This document shows positions 10,600 through 18,300 of a DNA stretch of 55,804 bases, in pieces. The stretch is from positions 1 through 55,804 of the forward strand of contig JAGAUF010000071.1 of NCBI GenBank assembly GCA_017620885.1. Direction: 5' to 3'. The position numbers and the translations under genes were made by a program. The notes beneath the pieces were generated by a model. The model was not told where the DNA came from. It worked only from the letters and a program-made list of their open reading frames with translations, and did no database searches. Numbering within the stretch: the stretch's first letter is position 1; each line of letters starts with the position of its first letter. This DNA is from Muribaculaceae bacterium (GTDB taxonomy: Bacteria; Bacteroidota; Bacteroidia; Bacteroidales; Muribaculaceae).

Positions 10600-10801
10600 C
10601 GGTCATCAACCTTGATTTCCACACCGCGAAATTACAAAATTCCTTCCTCTCCCAAAATCCCCTAAACAGGTGATTTTCATACTCCCTGACGACCTACAAT
10701 ATAGCCGATAACAAAATATTCGGAATTTTCTTTATAAATCTCAAAGGTATAATTTCGCAGAGTCCCGGAAATTGACTATCTTTGCGCAAAATATTGTCTT
10801 T
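10600..10801. promoter_or_regulatory. Divergent promoter region, TonB receptor and sdaA
   Basis: About 200 AT-rich bases between two divergent genes. On the plus strand TATCTTTG (10777-10784) is a good -7 box for sdaA, with TTTCG at the -33 position. On the minus strand a TACCTTTG (10749-10742) could serve the receptor gene, but no clear -33 box precedes it. Nothing else was recognised. Confidence 0.5.
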
Positions 10802-12016
10802 ATGAAATCGATTAGAGAATTATACAGAATCGGCTACGGACCCTCTTCAAGCCATACGATGGGACCGCGTTATGCTTCTCAGCAATTCCTTCAGCGTCAC
10901 CCCGACTGCAAACGTTTCGATGTGACCTTATATGGCAGCCTCGCTGCCACCGGAGAAGGCCACTTGACAGATGTCGCAATCAAAGAAACGCTATCCAAAG
11001 ATGGTGCCGAGGTGAATCTAATCTGGTGTCCCGACATCTTCAAACAATTCCACCCCAACGGAATGATGTTTCAGGCATTCGACGACAATGGTGACAAAAT
11101 CGATGAATGGACAGTATACAGCGTAGGGGGAGGCGCTCTTCAAGAGGAAGGCAAGCCTATTCTTGAGAGCGAACATATATATCCGATGACGTTGATGACC
11201 GATATTATGGTTCACTGCGAAAACTCGGGAAAATGCTATTGGGAATATGTAGAGGAATGTGAAGGGAAAGACATCTGGAACTATCTTCATGAGGTATGGA
11301 AGGTGATGAAAGCGGCCGTAGAGCGCGGACTGCAGCACGAAGGACGCCTGCCCGGACCTCTGAATATCCGGCGCAAGGCTCCGGGATATTACGTGCGCGC
11401 CGAAGGTTACCGCGACAACCTTCGCTCTCGCGGTCTCACTTTCGCATACGCTCTCGCCGTCAGTGAAGAAAACGCATCCGGTGGAAAGATTGTCACAGCT
11501 CCCACCTGCGGATCAAGCGGCGTTGTCCCCGGCGTGCTTTATCATTTATGGAGCAGCCGCAACTTCCCCGAGATACAGATTCTTCGCGCACTCGCTACGG
11601 CCGGGCTCGTAGGAAACGTCGTCAAACAAAACGCCAGCATCTCCGGAGCCGACGTTGGATGTCAGGGAGAAGTAGGTGTGGCATGCGCTATGGCTGCTGC
11701 AGCGGCTAATCAGCTCTTCGGAGGATCGCCACGACAGATCGAATACGCCGCCGAAATGGGGCTTGAACATCATCTCGGCATGACTTGCGACCCAGTATGC
11801 GGACTCGTGCAGATTCCTTGCATCGAACGAAATGCATACGCCGCAGCGCGTGCCCTCGACGCAAATATATATTCTACATTCTCCGACGGTTCTCACAGAG
11901 TCAGCTTCGACAGGCTTGTGACCGTAATGAAGGAAACAGGCCACGACCTCCCCTCGCTTTATAAAGAAACCGCCTCAGGAGGCCTCGCCAAAGATTACAC
12001 ACAAATGAACCGCTGA
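10802..12016 (+). CDS. sdaA: L-serine dehydratase (L-serine ammonia-lyase)
   Basis: Converts L-serine to pyruvate and ammonia using an oxygen-sensitive 4Fe-4S cluster in the cytoplasm. The 404-residue chain is the single-polypeptide form with both domains: the N-terminal IGYGPSSSHTMGPRYA segment and the catalytic half with TAPTCGSSGVVPG and CDPVCGLVQIPCIERNA, which supply the cluster cysteines. The start at 10802 is preferred over an upstream in-frame ATG at 10772 because the latter lies before the -7 box TATCTTTG (10777-10784) and would not be transcribed. The stop overlaps the rnz start (TGATG). Confidence 0.95.
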   Translation: MKSIRELYRIGYGPSSSHTMGPRYASQQFLQRHPDCKRFDVTLYGSLAATGEGHLTDVAIKETLSKDGAEVNLIWCPDIFKQFHPNGMMFQAFDDNGDKIDEWTVYSVGGGALQEEGKPILESEHIYPMTLMTDIMVHCENSGKCYWEYVEECEGKDIWNYLHEVWKVMKAAVERGLQHEGRLPGPLNIRRKAPGYYVRAEGYRDNLRSRGLTFAYALAVSEENASGGKIVTAPTCGSSGVVPGVLYHLWSSRNFPEIQILRALATAGLVGNVVKQNASISGADVGCQGEVGVACAMAAAAANQLFGGSPRQIEYAAEMGLEHHLGMTCDPVCGLVQIPCIERNAYAAARALDANIYSTFSDGSHRVSFDRLVTVMKETGHDLPSLYKETASGGLAKDYTQMNR

Positions 12017-12939
12017 TGGCATCCACCCAATTTACCCTCTTCACCCTCGGATGCGGCTCGGCAAAACCCGCGCCACCTCATCAGCCCTCTTCTACCGTTC
12101 TCGCTATCCGCAACAATCTTTATATGATTGATTGCGGAGAGAACGCGCAGTCCTCATTCGCTGCGCTCAGGCTCAAACGCACGCGACTATCGCATATCTT
12201 CATTACTCACCTCCACGGCGACCATGTCTACGGACTCCCCGGACTCATCGACACTCTCGCTCTCTCCGGTTGCACCCAAGAAATAACCATTCATACCTTT
12301 CGCGAAGGCGCCGACATCCTTTACCGCATATTCAAATTCTTCTCTCCCAACCTTCCGCTAAAAATAAGCTTTAACATAATTGAATACGCCGACGCACACA
12401 TCTTTGACGACGACAACGTCAGTGTACGCACCGTCGCTCTCGATCATCGCATCCCGGACGTAGGATTCATCTTCGAGGAGAGAGAACATCCGCGCCACAT
12501 AATTCCGGAGATGATCGACCGATATGCTATACCATATTCGGAAATCAACAATATCAAGCGGGGAGCCGATTTCCATACGCCCGAAGGTATCATAATACCA
12601 AACGCAGAACTTACAACGCCCCCTGCCCCACCCGTCAGCTACGCGCACATTTCCGACACAGCATATATTCCCGATCTTGCTCAGAGAATCGGTCCTGTCG
12701 ACCTCCTGATGCACGAAACCACTTATCTTAATGATCGCGAAAAAGATGCCGCAGCGCGCGGCCACAGCACAGCGGCTCAGGCTGCTATGACTGCCCGTGA
12801 CGCCGGTGCAAAAGCGCTGCTCACCGGACATTATTCCTCAAGCTACAGAGACCTGCTCCCCTTCCTCAAAGAAGCTCGCGAAATATTCCCGAACGTAATC
12901 CTAAACAAAGAGCTGCTCACACTGTCTCTTCCCCTCTGA
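12016..12939 (+). CDS. rnz: Ribonuclease Z
   Basis: A zinc endonuclease of the metallo-beta-lactamase fold that trims the 3' ends of tRNA precursors. The 307-residue protein has the zinc motif THLHGDHVYGLPG (His65, His67, Asp69, His70), a later SDTAY segment (Asp ligand), the DLLMHETTY segment, and the GHYSS motif near residue 272 (last His ligand). The length is normal for the short bacterial form. Its ATG shares one base with the sdaA stop, so the two are probably translationally coupled; there is no obvious functional link. Confidence 0.95.
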   Translation: MASTQFTLFTLGCGSAKPAPPHQPSSTVLAIRNNLYMIDCGENAQSSFAALRLKRTRLSHIFITHLHGDHVYGLPGLIDTLALSGCTQEITIHTFREGADILYRIFKFFSPNLPLKISFNIIEYADAHIFDDDNVSVRTVALDHRIPDVGFIFEEREHPRHIIPEMIDRYAIPYSEINNIKRGADFHTPEGIIIPNAELTTPPAPPVSYAHISDTAYIPDLAQRIGPVDLLMHETTYLNDREKDAAARGHSTAAQAAMTARDAGAKALLTGHYSSSYRDLLPFLKEAREIFPNVILNKELLTLSLPL

Positions 12940-12981
12940 GATTCCCTTTTAAATTTCAGCCAAAACTATCCTGCAGAATTA

Positions 12982-13020
12982 GGGCGCCCGCCACAAAAGT
13001 GACAGACGCCCATTCTCTTT
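12982..13020 (+). terminator. Probable terminator after rnz
   Basis: A GGGCG/CGCCC stem (12982-12986 with 13007-13011) encloses a smaller CAC/GTG stem and is followed by a pyrimidine run ending TCTCTTTT. It lies between the convergent rnz and Omp28-like genes. Confidence 0.6.
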
Positions 13021-13035
13021 TATTCAGTATCCCGA

Positions 13036-15147
13036 TTAGAATACTGTCTTAATTACCTTGTTTTCACCGGCGGCCTCTGCGCGAACGATTACAACGCCAT
13101 TAAGTGCGGAACCGTCGATTGCAACAACACCGTCTGCTGCATCATAAGTGCCGAGGCAAACGCCATCTACACCATAGAGAGCAACCTTGACTGATGCAGG
13201 AGCAGCCACATTGAGAACTTTACCATCGCGAGCTACGCTGATTGCCGAAGCATCGCCTGCTACGCTCTCAACGCTTGCTGCCGTTGTAAAGCCCATAGAG
13301 TCTGAAGCAACGATTGCGCCCGAATCAGTATCAATGAAGAGGGCTACAACCTCGAATTTGCTCATGTCGAGCTCGTCATTATCGCCTACGTTTATAACCG
13401 TCTCAGGAATTGTCAGGCTGATAGTAGTTTCCTGCGGAACATCGAGAACAAAGGACTGATTCTCCTTGAACGGACGGCCATAATAGTTCGGGTAAATGCC
13501 ACGAGCTACTTCCTGATAGGCTATCTTGTCAAAGCGAATATACTCCTGACCAAATTCTCCACCTGCTAAAAATTTCTCAAGGTATTTGACGGGGACACCG
13601 GCTGCACCGGCTGCAGATGGACTGCTTAGGTTATAAAGATAGTTCGACTGAGTGTAATTATCTTCATTTCCCTTTACGTCATTCTCAACGAGAACAAGGG
13701 CTACATTGATACCATTTCCAACAGGCTGACCGGTGAAACCGGCTTTCAGCGATACCTTGAATGAAATTTCATCGCCGATTTTAGTTGTTTCGGGGAATGC
13801 GCCACCGATTATCTCACCCTTATAGATAGACGTTTCATCCTTGCAGGAATTGAATGATGCAACCGACGAGGGATCTTTACCCGTAATCTTGCGGTTGAAA
13901 TTGGCCATAGGAAGACCGCCGGTCATTGCCGCCGTAATAAAATTGGAAACATATTCCTGTACACCTTGATTCATCGGGTCATAATGATTCATATAGCCAT
14001 GTATGTTGATGCCGATGAATTTCCCTTCACCTTCGTTACCCGGGAGAAGATCCTTATAGTAACTCATTGCGCCCATACCGCGCGGACACCAGCCACAACC
14101 GGTAGCGGTATGTTCCTCGACTACTACATTGTTGGGATATTCCTTCTCTACAACAATGAGGGTACCCGTCACGATTACAGGTTCTGCTACGGGCGTCTCC
14201 ACGCCGGAAGTTTCGAGATAATTGGGGGTGATAGTCACCTTATAGGGTATGGATTTATTACTCTCCATAACGATCATTTCGTCAGCTCCATTGAAGCGAA
14301 GCATCTGGAATACCCAATTGGTCGAAGATGAGCCGAATTGTTTCTTGAATGTCTTCTCTATCTTCTTGTCGCCATATTCAAGAACAGCAGTTACGCCACT
14401 CGTACTCATAGCCGTCTTCATACCGATATTCACTGATACAGGCACTTTATCACCTTGCTTTGCTACAGTCTGTGTCGTATTGGTGTATGAAAAAGCATAG
14501 TCGCCGATTTCAATATTAGAGAAACCGATGAACCCCATATTCTTAGCCGTAGTGTGGAACGCAATTCGCACCTTCTTATCACCATAATTTTTAATAGACA
14601 AAAGGAGCGTTTGACGGGCTATTTCCGTGCTACCGGTATTGGAAAGCACTTTGGATGTCAATGCCGTAAAATCAGATGACTCCGTACCCCCTTCAGAGAT
14701 CATAATCTCGTATGGAAGCTGACCGAAGCCCATAGCCTGCAATGAATAGCCTATTACATCGCATTTCAAGACTGCCAGATCTTTCTTAATCTCAATTTCC
14801 GGAGATATAATCCACTGATCAGGAGTGGCACTATTGCCATAGTTGGTGTTTACCAAAGGGAAAGCCTCACCTGCATACGAAAGAAGCACATTCGTATAAT
14901 ACGGAGCGCCATACACAGGTTTTTCCGGATTGGAATCGTCAAGAAGCGTTCCAAAGAACATCTGCGGATACTGTCCCACAGGATCAGCGTCGATACCACG
15001 GGAGAACCATCCATCTTTCAGACGGTCACCGTCAAGCATCTCCGTGAAGTTCTCCGAATAATAAACCGGAGACTGCTCCAATGCTGCGCTCACTGTGCCC
15101 GAGCTGAGCAATAGCGCAGCCGCAGCAAAAAGGATACTTTTTTTCAT
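13036..15147 (-). CDS. Secreted Omp28-like protein with CGWC motif and C-terminal sorting-type domain
   Basis: A 703-residue exported protein with a clear signal peptide (cleavage near VSAALEQ). The first ~200 residues resemble a jelly-roll adhesin-type domain (YSENFTEML, then NYGNSATPDQWIISPEIEI). The middle, near residue 350, has VVEEHTATGCGWCPRGMGAM, which matches the thioredoxin-like region of Omp28-type outer-membrane proteins. The last ~75 residues form a beta-rich domain (KVALYGVDGVCLGTY, then GVVIVRAEAAGENKVIKTVF) like type IX secretion tails, so it is probably exported across the outer membrane. Whether the CGWC pair is redox-active is not known. It has its own promoter at 15269-15299. 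Confidence 0.85.
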   Translation of the reverse strand: MKKSILFAAAALLLSSGTVSAALEQSPVYYSENFTEMLDGDRLKDGWFSRGIDADPVGQYPQMFFGTLLDDSNPEKPVYGAPYYTNVLLSYAGEAFPLVNTNYGNSATPDQWIISPEIEIKKDLAVLKCDVIGYSLQAMGFGQLPYEIMISEGGTESSDFTALTSKVLSNTGSTEIARQTLLLSIKNYGDKKVRIAFHTTAKNMGFIGFSNIEIGDYAFSYTNTTQTVAKQGDKVPVSVNIGMKTAMSTSGVTAVLEYGDKKIEKTFKKQFGSSSTNWVFQMLRFNGADEMIVMESNKSIPYKVTITPNYLETSGVETPVAEPVIVTGTLIVVEKEYPNNVVVEEHTATGCGWCPRGMGAMSYYKDLLPGNEGEGKFIGINIHGYMNHYDPMNQGVQEYVSNFITAAMTGGLPMANFNRKITGKDPSSVASFNSCKDETSIYKGEIIGGAFPETTKIGDEISFKVSLKAGFTGQPVGNGINVALVLVENDVKGNEDNYTQSNYLYNLSSPSAAGAAGVPVKYLEKFLAGGEFGQEYIRFDKIAYQEVARGIYPNYYGRPFKENQSFVLDVPQETTISLTIPETVINVGDNDELDMSKFEVVALFIDTDSGAIVASDSMGFTTAASVESVAGDASAISVARDGKVLNVAAPASVKVALYGVDGVCLGTYDAADGVVAIDGSALNGVVIVRAEAAGENKVIKTVF

Positions 15148-15268
15148 TTGATTTCTTTTTATTTAATTATTAATTATTATTTCTATTTTACTACCTTTTC
15201 TAAAACCCTTGTACAAAAGATTTTACATTTTTATTTCAGGCATTAGACAGCGATGATTTTTCCGATAG

Positions 15269-15299
15269 CAAAGTTATAACTTTTTATCTGATTCTCAAA
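15269..15299 (-). promoter_or_regulatory. Promoter of the Omp28-like gene
   Basis: On the minus strand TAACTTTG (15276-15269) lies 19 bases after TTTG (15299-15296). The leader would be about 115 bases, very AT-rich and with no recognised structure. Confidence 0.6.
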
Positions 15300-15309
15300 A
15301 TCTAAACTT

Positions 15310-15355
15310 GAAAAAAAATTCCAAAGGACTCTAATTTTAATAGTCCTTCGGAATT
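15310..15355 (-). terminator. Terminator of the macroglobulin operon
   Basis: A 14-base stem (15355-15342 with 15330-15317; one G-U pair on the minus strand) is followed by a run of eight T on that strand. It lies 16 bases after the alpha-2-macroglobulin stop. Confidence 0.9.
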
Positions 15356-15370
15356 TTTAAGACTTATCTC

Positions 15371-18300
15371 TTATTTCACCGTCGTTTCGCCTCCCGCGCT
15401 GTGACCCACTATTGTCGGGGCATATAACGACTGTATCGTCGCTATACCGTCGGTGAACTCACCCTCACGGTCGATGAAGCAATCATACCATATCTGCGAA
15501 ACACCCTTCGGCAGATAGCCGATAAATAGGTTAGTCGAGCTATTTTTCACTTCGCGATAATAGAAGACGCCGTCCTGTCCCATATATCCTGACAACTGCT
15601 CTACCGGTACCATACATGCACTACGCTCATCCGTCAATGCCACATACTCGATGTCACGTGTCGTCGTTATCGCCAGCAAAACGCGCACGCGGTCGCCGGG
15701 CTTCACTTCCGTGGCTTCGAGAATCGTCTCCCCTGTCTTTTCATTGATTTTCAGGATGCGCTTCTCTATCGCTATGTCTTCTGTTTTGGCCGCTTTCACC
15801 TCGCGCGACGGCTGAATAAACTGTGCCAGCACGCCACCCCACGCCGGATGATCGCCACTCTTCTCTATGACGAGAACGCCTTCCGACGCCTCTTCAGCGT
15901 TCAAATCAACCGTAACTTCACCGATGCGTCTGCTCTTCGCTGACGTTTGAATCTCACGTCCGTTCAGCTTCAGGACTGTCTCAGATGCGGGATTAAGCCA
16001 ATCACTCCCCGTCGTCAGAATTGCATTGACAACCTCTGCGGTATAGCTGTTGTCGCCCCATTCCTGCGCCTGCTTCTGCAATATGAGCCATTGACGAAGC
16101 ATATCAACCTCCTTCGCGCTCGGTGTAATCTCGGCAAACGCTTCAAGCACCTGTGCCGTCGTGATCAATTTATTGAAGCCGCCATAACGCGAGTTAAGGT
16201 TATCATACCACATCCCTTTGTCCTCGCTCGTCATAGCCTTCTCGCTCAACGACCGGAGAATGCTCTGCGCGTCTACGTCCATATCCTTGCGGTGGAGAAG
16301 CATCGCGGAAGTTGCTGCGTCATATATGCCAAATTGACGCCAATTCTTCTTTACGAAATTCAGACATTTAGCCATATCATTCTTGATTTCCGACGTCTCC
16401 TTCACACCCGTCATTGTGCGGATATAATAGTAATTGAGCATCGTAGAAGTCGGATACTCCTTACATTTCTTGACGAATTTAAGATTCTCGCGATCACAGT
16501 ATCCTACTGCATTCTCTATCATACGGTTGATGTCGGCATTCTCAGGAAGATAGCCGAAATAGCGCAACATTCCGAAATAAAGAAGCACTCTGCCTGTAGC
16601 CCATTCGCTCGACCTCATACCCGGACACCAGCTGAAACCTCCGTCACCATTCTGAAGGGCTCTGATCTCATCTATCAATTTGTTGATGCTCCGTTCATTG
16701 CTCTTAGTATCTATCAGACGGTCAAGACGAAGCATACGGAGACTTTCGTTCTGAGCGTTTATAACCCACGGAGTATTCTCAAGGGCGAGAATCTTCAAAT
16801 CATCGTTCTTCTCAAGCGGCGACATCAGCGCACTGTCGCCGGGCGTTGTCATCCATTCGCGTATGGCCGCTTTTGCATCCGGCATCTTGGCAACAAGTCC
16901 GTTGGCAACAGCAAAACCATAAAGTGCCGTAATCTTCGACGTCACGGATGCGTTGGTTTCAAGTGCTATCGACGGAAGCGCCGTCAGACATACCCACGTG
17001 GGATTATTGCAGTAGGACAACGTAACGCGCGCATTTTCAGGTATCTTCGGAAGCTTAACTTCGTGGCAGGTCTTTTCAGCACCTATATAGAACGGAGTCG
17101 ACTCTATCACCGGCGACGACGAAGGTAAAATTACAATCTCGGCCTGCTCGCCGTCCTTATGGTTATTTCCGTAAGCAAACGCCCGAATTCCGATATAGGC
17201 CATATCTGACGGAGCGTCAAGAGGAAGTTCTATCACACGGCTGCCGTTTGCTTCAAGAGTCTCACCGGCATAGTCACGACTCAAGAGAACCTTGTCGGTC
17301 AAGGGATCAAAAAGTTCGATGCGGCCGCCGACTGTTACCGTAGAATCCACATTATTGAAAAGCGTGGCCTTCAATATGCTTTTATCCCCGGTACGCAGGA
17401 AGCGTGGAACATTCATCGACACCATAACCGGCTTCGACGATACGCTCTCCAGATTCTTGACTGCGCTAAGCATTTCCTTCGTCCATCCGACGAGCTTTAG
17501 ATCCCACGTCGTATTGAAATTGGGCACCTCGAATGAAAGCTCCGCTATACCCGATTCGTCAACGGTCATCGTCGGCTTAAAGAATGCCAACGGATATTCA
17601 ATACCGCGCACAGGAAGACTGCCTGCACCCTGTTCCTTATTCGAGCCTTCTGCCGTGCCTGCACCTGAATCGGACACCATTTCTTCTTCCGCAACTTCTA
17701 CTGCCGCCTCCAATTTCGGTGCTGCAAGCGCCTGTTTATATTCAGCGGCCATAGGAGCAGGAGCGCTGTCGTAAAGAAGCATCTCATTATTTGACGCCGA
17801 GGTTCCGCGCACCATAATATTACGGCGCATCATACCGTAACCGCCGGCAAGGTTATATCCGTAGGTATCAATCTCCGGAGCTATAAAAGCTACATTCGGG
17901 AAATTTTTATAACTGTCAAGCCAAAAATCACGCGTATAAAGACCCGGAATCAGCTCAAACTCTCCCCTAATATTGTTATTATAATTCACCCACAAACCCG
18001 GCACATTCCACACGAAAGGCGCCAGCGCACTGAGACTTTTATTGCTCATCACGGCCATCACAGCGGCTTGGTCGATAATCTTGTCCCTGTTAAGGAATCG
18101 GAACGTCCACCTCTCTGTCTCGCCCGGCGTGATACGATTGCGGAAGCTGACTGTCTCGATATTCATTTTAGCCGTGCTCGCGTAGGGAGCCACCTCCACG
18201 CGGGCCTCTGCCCCATTCATATCCTTCATTCCCCGGAACGTCAGGAAGAGACGTGTATTATCCGCCGGCACATCTACGTTGACGTCACTCATCTTACCTC

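Noticed and set aside
10772..10801. Upstream ATG for sdaA at 10772
   Set aside because: It lies before the -7 box TATCTTTG, and the added residues do not belong to the family.
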